Assembly (NCBI GenBank): GCA_905250125.1
Contig: CAJNOL010000439.1
Span: forward strand, 62,001-126,000
DNA: 64,000 bases
Reading direction: 5' to 3'
DNA from: Rotaria sordida
Taxonomy: Eukaryota; Rotifera; Eurotatoria; Philodinida; Philodinidae
The notes under the pieces are model-generated. The model did no database searches, was not told where the DNA came from, and saw only the letters and a list, made by a program, of their open reading frames with translations. Made by a program: the position numbers and the translations under genes. Numbering within the stretch: position 1 is the stretch's first letter; the number at the start of each line of letters is the position of its first letter. Shown one piece after another: positions 46,371 to 59,278 of this stretch.

Positions 46371-48004
46371 TTCTCTATTTAAATGTAAATACTGATAATA
46401 TTAATAGGACTTGTTTTAGTATATGTAAATAATAAATATTCAACTAGAAATATCTATCAATCTGATTGTTTTCATCAAATTATTCTCAATGAAAGATATA
46501 TTATTATTTTACGAAGTTTATCTCTTTTAATTGGACGAGTATGATCATAAGAGTTGATGAGAATTTGACATAAATATGTCATGTAAAATATCTTTTCTAT
46601 CAATGAAACTGTTTCGATATGTATATTTGTTCAATTATTTAGTTTAATAAGAGACAATATAGAAGATGAGATTAATAATACAATTAAACAATATAGTTTC
46701 AATCAAATTTCATTAATAAATAATGAAAAATCGAAATATAACTTTGTGTTTTTATCGTCATTTTTAGATTTTAACCAAGAAAATAATTTGATTTTTGAAG
46801 ACAACTAACAAAATATATTTTATAATCATATAAGATTAACATTGTCTAAATGATACTAACATATTGATTAAATAGTAAAGAAAATGGTTATAGACATAAG
46901 CAGTTATTTACAATCAAACTTTTCAACTCTGCTTGGTTATATGTTCCGAATTTTCTTCAGAGCTCAGGTTAAACAACTATCATCATACTATTTCAAAATA
47001 GTGGTTGTATAGAGAATACTATTTTAGTCAATTCTGTATTTCGGTTGAAACCTATCAAATTCAAAATGCGAAATAGTTTGTAATAGCTCAGTTTTGCAGA
47101 ACATATTTACTTTTTTTTGTTTTATCGTGCATGAAAGATTTTAAAAATTTTGTTATTTGAACCAGCGACATTTTGACTAATGTCAATCGTTAAAGAAACT
47201 AGCTATTTAGTGAAAATTCATAGATAAGATTTTGCTTATTGTAATATCCCATTTTGTACAGAATTCAGTGCCCTACGATGATGTTAAGCTGAATCTGTTC
47301 CAAAACGCAAACTGAGGATTGCGGCAAAACTGTTATTTTGCTTTGTGCAGACACAATTTTGAACTTTTTCACAAAGTTTCCCTCATAGTTATTCAATCTT
47401 ACTTCAGAAGGAAAATCTGAACATACATTAGAAAATAACATTCCAATTAGCTGCTTCTGGCTCTAATCAGTTACCTTTTAGTAACCAAAAAATGTATGAA
47501 TATTGTGTGCGAAGATATTCGTGCTAAAAATTACGGGTCAACGTTATTTTTGAACTAAAAAATAGAGTTTTATTTATAATAAATTTACGGAGAAGAATAT
47601 AAAACAAATTTCCTTCATAATTCTTAATAAGATGTAATGTTCTGTTAATTAGAATTAATCTATTCCGGTTTATTCTGAACTCGAAACTAATTCGATCTAT
47701 GAGTTTGTTTTACAATAATCAGTGAATAAATTTTTTGTTAAGAATTTTACAATAATATTTTTAGTCAAATATTTTTGAAACTATTTTAAACAAAGAATTC
47801 AATTATGTTTATAGTTTGTTTTGTTTTTTACGATTAAATTCATATCGATCACTGTCCATGAAACACATCTTTTTATAATTTAGTTAGTTATAATCTAGAA
47901 CTTTTTCCCTCATTATTATTGATTTAATCATTTCTAAACGAATATATTTGAATAAAAAATAAAAATAACTAAAATTCCTTAAGAACTCGTAATAATATGT
48001 TCTT
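46371..48004. other. Intergenic with a possible decayed two-exon gene
   Basis: From about 46390 to 46540 one frame stays open with coding-like composition (SDCFHQIILNERYIIILRS) and ends at GGACGA|GTATG, a donor-like site. From about 46640 to 46807 another frame continues (DNIEDEINNTIKQYSF) to a stop. The acceptor phase does not match by one base, so I treat this as a decayed gene or coincidence. The rest of the stretch shows nothing. Confidence 0.3.
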
Positions 48005-48755
48005 TTGTGAAATTCACATATATTTTTGAAGAACATAGTGAGTGTAAATTTAAATCGAGATTTCTGCGGCTCTCGCTCTCTCCTACGCCCTAGCAACCGA
48101 AGACAACAGGCATCAGATTCCTTTCTCCGACTTTCTTAGCAACGAAAAAGACGCTCGCTGGCTACAACGACATAACATAGACTATTCTAGAAAAGTCCAA
48201 AGTCTTTCTCGAAATTTGAATGGCTGAAATACTTTTGCGAATATCCGAAATAGTGCACTTTTTGATTTTTGCTCAGATAGAATTGATCATGAGTAATGAT
48301 ATATTGATTTGCAACAGCCATCATGTGATCAACATAAAAAGTGTTAATTGATCAAGCTATAACTTTTGGGAAATAATTAACACCAGTGTTTGTGAGCTTA
48401 TCGAGATAAATAATACATTGAGACATGTTGTAGATATAATGGTATGTATGGCAGATTTATTTTTCAGATGGTTGGAATAATAATAATGTTAAATTAAGAA
48501 AAATAGAAATGAAAAACGACGAGCGAATATCAACAAGGCAAACAAAAAATAGAGCACCAATAAAAAAGAGAAAAAATTTCTGTTCAAAATTTACAAATAA
48601 ATGCGACAGATCAGTTCTCTGGCAAGTGATCATCCTTGAAAAACAACTATTGTCTGTTAGAGATTTTTCACTTGATGTATTTTGTATTGAGGTTTAAGAA
48701 CGAGTTCCACATTTTTGCCTCAAAGGGACTATACTGAAAATCTTTTTTTTTTCGA
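48005..48755. mobile_element. Repeat family F, long copy (~750 bp)
   Basis: Similar over its ends and much of its interior to 52281-52650 inside a PTP2 intron. Both start TGTGAAA(T/C)TCACAT and share the block CCAAAG(T/C)CTT(T/C)CTCGAAATTT and the end block TCCACATTT..GCCTCAAAG. Short terminal inverted repeats are visible (TGTGAAAYTCACAT against ATGTGAGTTCCACA). The 62-residue open frame inside has no recognisable domain. Confidence 0.65.
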
Positions 48756-49615
48756 ATGAGCAATTAATTGAAATTTTTCGTTAGAAAAAAAATCGTGGAA
48801 GAATAACATTTCAAAGAATAATTATTAAACTAAATCATATTGAATAGTTTGATAAATTTCAACTTGAAATTTAGAATTTATTTGCTAAACAAATTATCAA
48901 AAAAAATTTTTTTTTTGTCAAGTTGATTTCATAAGAAAATTTCTTTAACAATTATAATGATTATCGTTGTTGTTTATTATTATATGACTGATTAAGATCG
49001 AAATGACATGTTTATGAAGCACAAGAATTATTTGATTTACTTGAAAAGATTAGTTAATGTATATTAACACCTAGTTTTTCTTTTGACTTTTATTTAATGG
49101 ACACAATACAATCTATTAGTAATCTTATATAAATGTCTATAAAAGAAAAAAAAAAGATGTTAACTGATACTTGAAGAAAAAAAAACGAGATAAACAAATA
49201 GTTATTATCATGAATTTCCTTTGATTAGAAAAAGAAAAAGGTAACATAGAAGAATGACTACTGATATTCTATTGTTTTTTCTTTTCTTTGTTTAAAAAAT
49301 GATTCAATGTAAGTTGTTACTATTCTGATATTGTCTATGGTGGATATTAAATTTTTTTTTCCTGTTCTGTTTATTAAAAAAAGAAAAAGGTAATTCTCAT
49401 TATCATACGATGAAAGATATGTTATGTATACAGGTAAATGTAAAGACTGTCTTCAATAGCACACCTTCTAAAACGTTGCACCTCATTCTTTTTGAATCAT
49501 CAAATTCTGTCACTCGTCAACAATTTTTCTTCTATAATTCTACTTGTTCTCATGCAAAAGTTTATTACATCACAACACCTATTATAATAACTGCTTCAGT
49601 CAAATAGAAGTTCTT
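48756..49615. other. 5' flank of the second PTP gene
   Basis: AT-rich, with A-homopolymer runs. A 65-codon open frame at 49410-49607 ends just before the PTP2 start and shows no domain. No regulatory site can be assigned. Confidence 0.5.
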
Positions 49616-52600
49616 ATGCATATATCAAGTTGTCGAGTGTACTATTTAATTCCAGTTTTTCTATTGGTAAGAAAAAAAAATGAATTGATTAATGTTAATT
49701 AAAATTTATATCTATGCAGATAATCAAATGTATCAATGGCCAAACAACAAGTTTTTCACGAAATTCAAACCGTGTTGAGTCTCTTTCTATAGAAACAACA
49801 ACGACTTTTATGTCGAATGATACATATAATTCTATTGGCAGTGAGTCATACCCATTTTGAGACCTCTCGTTTTTCTTTTTATCTTAAAGAATATTTTAAA
49901 TTGTTTTTAGATAATAATTACGAAAGGACGAATAACACGTTAATTAATAGTAAATCTAATGTGGCTAACAACGGTAATCCAGCATTTTCAAATATATTGA
50001 CTAATGAAACTACAATAGAAAGTACATTTTTGACAGTCACCCATATTGAAACATATACAACATCTCCTCGTAAATATATAATTTATTTATAAAATAAAAA
50101 AACTGATTGTAATTCTTTGTTTGTTTTTAGTGAAGACTTGTGATTTTAATAGATCTAATGATATCGTTGTTAAAAATCGAACTTCATCTATGTTTACAGC
50201 TCTTATTACTTATAATAATTGTTCATCGATAAATTCATCTGAATTATTTGTCTTTGTCAGTGAATCAGTTGTAGAAAATTGTTTTGTTACTGAAGACATA
50301 CCACATAATATGGATGATACTATTATTAATGTTACTTGTGAAAATATTATGAATAAAGCTGGTCGAGATTGGACATTCAATATTGGTTCTAAATTTTTTC
50401 ATAACCAAATTATTTTCAATGAAATATTTATCGTTACGTTAGAACCTTTATCTCTTAATACATCAACATATATTGATGTAATGATTGATAAAAATTTAAC
50501 ATCAGCATTAATCTTTATACCAAATTGTGCAGATATAAGTGATATAGAATATCTTATATTTCGTTGTAGTGATTCAAATGGGACACTTTCAGAGAATTGT
50601 ACATATACATGTTCTAATATTCAATTCGGTTCAATATATAATTTATCATTAGTTCGATTACCTATTCCAATAGCAGATGAAGATAAGAATTTTTTTCCAG
50701 AAGAAAATCTTTATAAAGAATTTCAAACAAGTAATCATTAAAAGAAAAAACATTTCTTTTTCCTCTAAAATTTCTTATCATTTAAGATCTTGATAAAGTA
50801 ACAAACTTCACGTTTAAAGATGATTATCAAGATAGAAAAACAGCACAAATTTATTTTAATCATCCACGTGGAAATTTCGATGAAATTTATTTAAATTGTT
50901 CTACACAAGATCAACATTGTTCAAATAATATAAGTATATTAACGAATACAACTGGAAATTGTTCTGAGTGTGATTCTATTACGATTTCTCCTATAATAAG
51001 AGGAGTTTCATACCAATGTCAAGCAATAACTATTAAAGAAAATTTCATAAATGTAACATCTGATCAATTCTCTTTCAGAACCGGTAAATGAATATGATCA
51101 TAATCATTATCAATTGATTTTGTTCATGTTTTGATTATTTTTTTAATCTTAGATCTTGAACCAGTACTTTATGAAAAAGAAGGAGAAAAATGGTTCTCAA
51201 ATACAACTAAATTTGTTTTTAATGTAACTCAACAAAGTGATTTTGATCGTCTTGAATCAATTTGTATTACTGAAAATAATATATATCCATGTCAAAATTT
51301 GGCAAAAGAACATAATCAATGTATAACAACACTTGAAAATGATGGTAATCTTGGATGTAATTATCAATGTTATTTTATTACTAAAAAATCGAATTATAGC
51401 AATAAATTTTCCAAAAATTTTACAATGGATATTTGTAAGAATTTGAAATATTTAAATAAATAAAAAATTTTTCTATCGTAATTATTTTAGTTCCTCCAAC
51501 ACCAAATTTAAGTTTAAATAGCAAAACATCTCGATCCATAACAGTTAAGTGGGCAATAAGTCAACCAGCATATGTTGAATGTTTTGAATTACTTCTAAAT
51601 CAAACTCAATCTGTTAATCTCAGTAAAACAACATTTTCATATACATGGAAAGAACTTTTACCTAATCGACAGTAAGTTTTTTTTATTCTTCTTTGCTCAT
51701 ATTTGTTTAAATTAATATTTTTTTTATTTATATATGTAGATATAAATTTCGTCTACTACTTAATTCAAAGCATATACGTTCTTCTCAACGTTTGTTTGTA
51801 AAAACATTAGAGGATGGTACAAATTTTTATTAATGATTACATTTAATTTTTATTTAATTTTATTCAGCACCCGAAAAACCAACTGATGATGACACAATAA
51901 ATAAAATACTTCCAATAGACAATGATACACAATCGCAAAGTGAACAATATGTCATTGAAATAGATCCATCATTATTTTCAAATGATAATGGAATCATATA
52001 TTACTATCGGATTTATATACGTCAAGGTAAGCTTTTATAACAGATTGTTATTAACATATTCTTCTGATGATATTTTTTTTTTAATTTTATTGTCTAGATC
52101 TACGTAAGAATACGTCGGAACCAGATTTGATCGGAACATATTATGCTGCTTTAAAAAATAATTCAATTGATTATTTGGCTTTTAATATTACAATATCACC
52201 GCCAAATAATTCTTGTAAATATTTAGTAGAATCATCTTATTCTTATATACATTCATTAATAATTGATTATTTTTTTGTTTTGTGAAACTCACATCTATTT
52301 TCGAAGAAAATAGTAAGCAACCGAGGATAATAAGCATTAGACTCCTTTCCCAGAATGTTGATTGGCAGTGACAATAAGACTTAGATTATTCCAGAAAATT
52401 CCAAAGCCTTCCTCGAAATTTAAACTTAGGGCGTCATATACTAATTTTATGTAAAATTCATTTTTAGAAAGCAGAAAAAATTTCTATTCGAAATGCAGAT
52501 AGATCAGTTATCCTTAGAAGATAAAAATAGTCTGCTAGGAATTTTTCACTTAGCGTATTTTGTATTAATATAATCAGGTTAAAGAACATATGTGAGTTCC

Positions 52601-55600
52601 ACATTTCAGCCTCAAAGAGATTGCATTGACAAGTTCTTTTTTTTTCTTAATTTTATTTTTCTGCTAGTGTAGTTCTAACAGATGATAATAAACTTCGTTT
52701 AATAATTGGTAATGACACATGTCGAAATGATTCTAATGAAAATATTCCGTGTAATGGAAAATTGAAAGCAGATACTACTTACAAGTAAAATTTATTTATT
52801 CATATTTGAAATTATTTATTTTATTATGATTAATAAATAGAATTATTGTTAATGCTTGTACGAAAGTAGGTTGTAGTTCTGCACTTTCAAAATCATTTCA
52901 GACGAAGAGTAAGTTATTTTCATAATCAATATTTTTTTTTGTTTTGTTCAAATTATATCTTTATTTTAGTTCAAATTCAACCCCAAAATTCATCAAAAGC
53001 AATAATATGGTTTATTATAATTCCTATATTAGTTGTATTGATTGTTGCAATTTTCATTACATGGCAACGAAAACATATTAAAAGTTTATACCTTGAAATC
53101 ATAAACTCGGATAGACAGTAATTTGATTAAAAATGAAAAATTTCTTCAAAGTAATTGTAATTACTTATTTATTTTCTTGTTTTTTTTTTGTAGATCGTCG
53201 ATTAGTTCAGAGTAAAAAGAATAACTTTGAAAAGAAATTAATGTTTTTAAATGTGAATCCTCTTTAGTTCTAGTAATGAATCAGTTCCATTAAATTCTAT
53301 CTCTAAAACAATGAGGTGAATTAACAATTGTTGAATATGAAAATTTTTATTTTTATTTTATCTAGACCAAAATTACTTATTGAGTATTTACACATAAATC
53401 AAGAAGTTGAAAATGAAATATATGATGAATTCAAGGTCGGTTAACATATATACACAGATTTTTTCTAATTTATATTTTTCTTATTTTGTTGAATTTAGGA
53501 ATTAGAAAGAATTTCTCCTCAATATCATAAATCAGATTATGATCCGAAATTGGCTGTTTATGATCGTTACAAAAATATTCCAGCTCGTGGAACATGTATG
53601 GAAAGGCATTCAGAGAAAAAAATCTTTCAAGCTCTTTTTTTTGTTTATTATTATAGGGGAACAAACAGCAGTTTGTTTAACAGGTCAACATCGTTCGCAT
53701 GATTATATTAATGCAAATAAAATCACAGTAAATTATTTATTTAAATATATATATTTCGAATAAATTTTTTCTTTTTTAACCTTATAGAGTTTTGATAAAA
53801 AAAGAACATATATTGCATGTCAAGGTCCATTAGAAGATACATGTCAAGATTTTTGGGATATGATTATTCAATACAAAGTACCCAAAATTGTGATGTTAAC
53901 TAAATTTGAAGAACGAAATCGGGCACGTAAATAACTATTTTCTAAATAGAAAGTTTTCGTTGCAAAAAACAAACAAATCTTATCTGTATTCTTCTTAAGT
54001 CTTTACTTTCTCAGAGTAGTTTTCGGAAGATCCACTAATAAAATAAATAGAATATTAATCTCTCCAATATACTAAGAATCTATCAGATTTTCTGCTCTTA
54101 ATGGCTACTCCAGGGATCATGTCGAAGAGAAGGAAGATATGTAAAATCTTGATTTTTTTTCTTTGTTTTCTTTAAGAGATTCCATAAACACTGAAGATAA
54201 TTTATTTCGAATAAATATTCTTTGAATTTTTCATATGATGACATTCATAATAAATATATTAACTTTATTCTTATTCGTTCTCGATGTCAAATCATGGCAA
54301 CATGATCCATTTTGCGTCTTATTCTTTGTAATACACCAAACTATCGTGGAACTTTTGAAGATTGTATATTAATCACTAGTAGACCTCTTCATCAACCTAT
54401 ATCGAATAATAACCCTAAAACAAAAATGTCTACTCCCTAAAAGTGAAAAACATTTTATTTAAAAACTTTCAAGCTTTTTGGAAAAATTTCTTTATCCTAT
54501 TTCTATAGAGTGATTCTATGCCTCGTTAACTTTTTGTAATGGATAAAGACATGGTCATTTGAGTAATTGTTAAATAGAGGATAAATGATTAATAGAAATA
54601 GCCAAGCACATGGACCCATTCTCGGTCAAGAAGGCTAAGATTCTTTTATGATATTTTCGCATTTTTTTGTTCTTCATTTAAATTTTCATCGAGTTTATAA
54701 TTGAATTATTTGCATATTTTAGTCGAAATGTTATTCTTATTTTCCAAATGGTAAGGGTGAACAATTAAAATTTCTTAATATTATTGTAAAAGTGAATCAT
54801 ATTGAAAACTATTCTCATACTAATCTGGAAATCCGTCATTTATCTATAAGACACGTAAAGAATATCGTTTTTTTTTAAATTTTATTCTTTAATTCAAATA
54901 AAATTTATTTAAAGTATGATGTAAAACATGATGTTATTCATTATTATTATACTGGCTGGTCGGACTTTAGTGTTATTGAAGCAACAAAATTACTTGCTCT
55001 AATTGAAAGAGTCAATAAACATGGATCATCACCATCTTCAGTTTGTAATAGAACAACAAATAGTTTATTACCAACACCAATCGTTGTTCATTGCAGGTAG
55101 AAATATTTGAAATATGATAAAATACCAGATCAAATATATAGATTTCATTTTTCATAGTGCCGGTGTTGGTCGAACAGGTACTTACCTAACAGTAGATACA
55201 ATTGTTCGTCTACTTGATCGTCCTGATAATGAATTAATGACGTACGAACTTGATGTTATGGGTATTGTATATCAATTAAGACATCAAAGAGTTAAAATGG
55301 TTCAAACAAAAGTAATTTAAAAATTGAAATCTAATAGAAAATAATAAAAGTTATTATTTTTAGGAACAATATTTATTGATATATCGTTGTGTAGAACAAC
55401 ATTTGAAACAAACTAATCGATTAGATGTTGGTAAGATAATTTCAAATTAAGTATTTATAGATGAAAAAACTATTTATATATTTAGTTTTACAAGAATCAC
55501 CTATATACGTAAATTTTGGAGATCTTCCATCGAAATTAACTTCTAATAATTATATGAATATTTCAATAGTTAACGATGTAAAAATAAATCGTTCAAATAT

Positions 55601-55856
55601 TGATCCACCACGATGTGATGTTAATTCAGAAAATGAAAGATTGTCTTCAGAACGATCAAATACAATATTACATGTTTATAATCACCAGGATCGATCTTAT
55701 ACTAAAACACGACGACCAACACGTGATTCATTGCAAAATAATTATTATCCTAAAATAGAACATGATAATAAGAACGATCATCCACAACCACGATTACCAC
55801 CTCGACGAAGTATTAGTATACAACCTTTGCCTAAAATTCACGAACAGAATTTTTAA
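49616..55856 (+). CDS. Receptor-type protein tyrosine phosphatase with large ectodomain (PTP2)
   Basis: Twenty-four exons: 49616-49666, 49720-49840, 49911-50069, 50131-50730, 50787-51083, 51153-51434, 51491-51671, 51740-51816, 51868-52026, 52098-52214, 52673-52784, 52841-52908, 52970-53117, 53192-53209, 53268-53315, 53366-53435, 53499-53595, 53657-53727, 53788-53922, 54723-54854, 54915-55096, 55158-55311, 55364-55430 and 55486-55856. They give 1238 residues in one frame. A signal peptide is followed by about 725 extracellular residues with many N-glycosylation sequons and paired Cys, and at least one clear fibronectin-III repeat (about 504-590, SRSITVKW). Then come a TM helix (about 752-774), one PTP domain, and a basic Pro-rich tail (RLPPRRS). 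The active site is HCSAGVGRTG (C1041, R1047). The WPD loop reads GWSDFS (D998), keeping the acid but not the Pro. The 53923-54722 intron must start with GC to stay in frame. Tandem paralogue of the 37.85 kb gene; probably the functional receptor. Confidence 0.85.
52281..52650. mobile_element. Repeat family F, short copy in PTP2 intron
   Basis: An internally shortened relative of 48005-48755, inserted in the intron between 52214 and 52673. Terminal inverted repeats TGTGAAACTCACAT (52281-52294) and ATGTGAGTTCCACA (52590-52603) match at 13 of 14 positions. Similarity to the long copy continues about 45 bases past the right repeat. The equivalent PTP1 intron is only 52 bases and has no insertion, so it entered after duplication or was lost from PTP1. 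Confidence 0.65.
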
Positions 55857-56300
55857 AAATGTAAACTACTTATTTCCGGTGTGTAGTTTTTTTCTATTTT
55901 CTTGTAGTAACTGGTTTTTTTTCTTCTATTTTTAATAGTGTGATCAATGATCATTGTAATGATAAAAAATAAAAATGAAATTTATTTTTCTTTATTTTTA
56001 AAGGGAATTTTCATTAAATATACAGTACTGGTCAAAAATATAAGATCAACTTATTTTTTATGCTTTTTTTTTAAAATAAAGATATCAAACATTTAACTCA
56101 AATTGAAATAGTGGTTTGAATAGTCAATGAATTTCTTTATCAAATATATTCTATACTGAAATCTCATAGATGGACTATCAGAGGATGGTTTATGAAAAAC
56201 CACATACGGAACTTCTGAGGCTTCAGAAGACTGTATGAATATTATTTTTTAAGAGTAGTATGTTAAAAATAGTACAATCCTGAATAGAATGAGGTGTCAC

Positions 56301-56389
56301 CGAAGAGGCAAAAAGCGCGACTTCATTACTTCGAAGTGCGATACTTCATCGTGCTTCAATATACTGAAGTCACGCTCTTTTCTCTTTCG
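56301..56389. repeat. 89-nt imperfect hairpin with ~42-bp arms
   Basis: CGAAGAGG... through CGAAGTGCGAT folds back on ATCGTGCTTCAATAT... through CTCTTTCG. About three quarters of arm positions match and the loop is very small. The central block GCG(C/T)GACTTCA is well conserved between arms. It resembles a microRNA-precursor-like stem or a small MITE. There is no expression evidence. Confidence 0.6.
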
Positions 56390-56481
56390 AGTCATTATAT
56401 GATCCTACAATCTTCCCTTAGTATATTATCAGTATCACAAAAAACAAAAAAAAACTGTAATTTTTAGCAATGCTATGATAA

Positions 56482-56581
56482 NNNNNNNNNNNNNNNNNNN
56501 NNNNNNNNNNNNNNNNNNNNNNNNNNNNNNNNNNNNNNNNNNNNNNNNNNNNNNNNNNNNNNNNNNNNNNNNNNNNNNNNN
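56482..56581. other. Assembly gap (100 N)
   Basis: Exactly 100 N; true length unknown. Confidence 0.99.
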
Positions 56582-57712
56582 CTGCATCTAACCATGTATA
56601 AAAATCGAAAAAATAAAAACTGCTCGAATTTTGCATTGCTTCCACCTTAGATTTTATATTAAAAGGGTGTTATAGTGTGACTCGCTTATATATCTTTTAT
56701 TTTCTTTCTCTCTTCTTTCCTTTTCATCATCTAAATATTTCTCTTCTCTTGATGTTGTTCAGATATATTCCATTCTTTGTCATGTTTTCTCTCTAGGATG
56801 TTTAGTTTTTTTCTAGCTTATTCATATATATATACATAGTTACCATTTCTGCAATAAAGTAGTAGCTCTTTATTGATCTGTCAAATCAATCACCCGTTAA
56901 CAACGGGGCAATACGAATTCATTTCTATATACAAATACGTATTTTTTCGAATTTTATAAAATAAAATATAAAAACAAAAAGAGGCAGACCATCTAAAGCA
57001 AAAAAAGCTTTATTCACCCAATAATATACTATTTTTTCATTTTTCTTATTTTTTTCAATTGTAAATAACTTTTCTATTTCTCTAATTCATATAAAATAAT
57101 GTAGTTTTTCTTTGTTTTATTGCTAAAATATGAAATTACTACTGCTACTTAATGAATTAATTATTGTACATTTAATAGTATAAAATTACTCAAATAAAGT
57201 TTTTTTATTACTCAAAAATTATTGCTAAATCGTATTTTAATTATTGCTCATTCCAGTATTTTTATTGCCTAAATGAATACTAGCCAAAAAAACAAATTAA
57301 ACCATGGTATAGTACACATTTTTTCCAACCTTCGATTTATTCTCTCTCTCTCCATCGATTAAGCTGCTTGAGCGATGAGTGAGAGAACAAGCAAAAAAAC
57401 GATAATATAGGTATGAAAAAAAATAAGATATCTCAATACTATATGAACATGTGCTATTTTACGTATATGGATGAATGCACACAAGCCAAACTTATTTTTT
57501 CGATGTCTGTATAAACAACGTAATGCTTTCATTTTTTTGCATAGAATAGCTTCGATTTATTACACCATTACTCTGCTCGTTAGTACAAAAGATTTCGTAA
57601 GAATACACTGAGCAAACGTAAGTTTTTTTAAAAATTAGATACTCTTCAGAAGACGTTTTTCATCATCAGTGTCCAGCGGATTTTTCTATCCTTAAGTAAT
57701 ACCAATAACGAA

Positions 57713-58240
57713 GGAACATTCCCAAGTAATCCGCTCTGTTCACATTCATATTATGCCCATTTATAGAGGACTATTGGATTAGAATAATCGCCAAATGGTT
57801 TGTGCTCTTGTTGGAATTTGACTGACATATTGAATTTTTAGTGGATTATTCCTACAGGACATTAATTTTCGAATAAAATCATATGTTCTACTGGCATATG
57901 AATCTGTTAACATATCAATACTTTGCATCGTATATATTTGTAGAATAGTACCTTTTTTGAAAAAATTTGTATTTCAAAGATGCAATATCTAAAAATGATA
58001 AAACTCTATATATAAGCTAGTCGTAGCAAGACCTTCATGTTGACAAAGTTTTAGATGAAAATTCGAAGATATGATTTTACTCGAAAACTAACGTCCTATA
58101 GAAAAAACTCACGAAAAATTAGAAATTTCGGCCACATCTCAACAAGAGCATGAACTCTTTGGAGATTATTCTAATCTAATGATCGCCTACATATGGGTAT
58201 AATATGAATGTAAACAGAGCGGATCACTTGGGAATGTTCT
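57713..58240. mobile_element. Foldback/MITE-like element C, ~180-bp inverted arms
   Basis: 57713-57897 is the reverse complement of about 58065-58240, sharing GAACATTCCCAAGT, CATTCATATTAT, TTAGATTAGAATAATC-type and TTTTCGA.TAAAATCATAT blocks. The central loop is about 170 bases. No coding capacity. Weak similarity may continue some 15-20 bases beyond each end. Confidence 0.8.
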
Positions 58241-59278
58241 CTCGTAAACTTGTGTAATATTGTTTTTGTATCACAGTAATTACTTTTCAGCCGACAAAAA
58301 TCTTTGGAAGTTCTGTATGAAATGAATAGCAGACATTAATTATTATAGTGTCATTTTTCTCACCAAGCGTCCATAGTAAGAATTGTCAATACGTTTTGTG
58401 AGTTCCAACGTAGAAAAAAGTCGTTCAGAATTGTATTCCTTTTAGTACTTGAAGAGGTTTGACCTCGCAAAAAGTTAGATATGACGCTGTGCAGAAAACA
58501 AGTGCTTCAGGATATTTTCGTGGAAGAGGTTCTCTTCAACTGAGTTTTGTGAAAGAATATGCTTAGGGTATTATTTTCAGAACGAATAGTTTTAATTAAA
58601 TAGTAGCTGTTTTTGCGATATCAACAGAATTCGAGCTGGTAGCTCTTGAGAAAACCTTATTTCCCCATAAAATACCTCTGTGGTTCGGATTATTCAGAAA
58701 ATTTTCAAGTCACAATGAAGAAGTGTGATAATAGGCTCATTTGATGCTTGTATTATTCGAAACCCTATGATGAAGATAAAAATTATAAGAGATTTTTCAG
58801 GAAAAGAAAATGAGCATGCAGATTTGAAGAAAGGACAACTTTGTTGAAATACCTCTAGCTCTAAAATTTTGCTGTGTATTTTTCTGTCACGACGAATGAT
58901 CATAAGTGCAAAGCAATTTAATTTTCCCATGATTCGATAGCGCATGCATAGCGCTAGAAAATAATGGTGCTCTAGCATAAATGACCGCCTAAGTTTTTGC
59001 TCGACATCTATTTGCATTTTGATAGCGTCGAACGGAACTTTCTCAACAAAGTCAACATTAAATACCCTTTAAAACCCTAGAGAAGTAATGGCTATAGACA
59101 GAAAAGTAACGAAAGTGGCATAAGAATGGTCCAAATATGGGATATCAACAATTTTCATGGGTTGATAGAGCTCATTTATATTTGTCTGCTCTTGTTTCAA
59201 ACCATAAAGACAAATTAAACAAACATTTCTGTTGATCTTTGAAAACTGTGCTCTGTAGTGTGCATAAGGGCTCTTCGA
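58241..59278. other. Intergenic, no supported gene
   Basis: A 107-codon minus-strand open frame (58694-59017) and an 80-codon one (59069-59311) have no domain, no conserved-looking motif and no splice partners, so I do not call them genes. No other structure seen. Confidence 0.5.

Larger units (their letters stand above)
55857..57712. other. Intergenic 3' of PTP2
   Basis: Contains AATAAA about 110 bases after the stop, a solitary Tc1/mariner-like terminal repeat (TA then CAGTACTGGTCAAAAATATAAG at about 56024-56047) with no partner found, a long imperfect hairpin at 56301-56389 and an N gap at 56482-56581. After the gap the sequence is AT-rich with no supported gene. Confidence 0.5.

Noticed and set aside
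48509..48697. 62-codon basic open frame
   Set aside because: Lies wholly inside repeat family F and is not conserved in the second copy.
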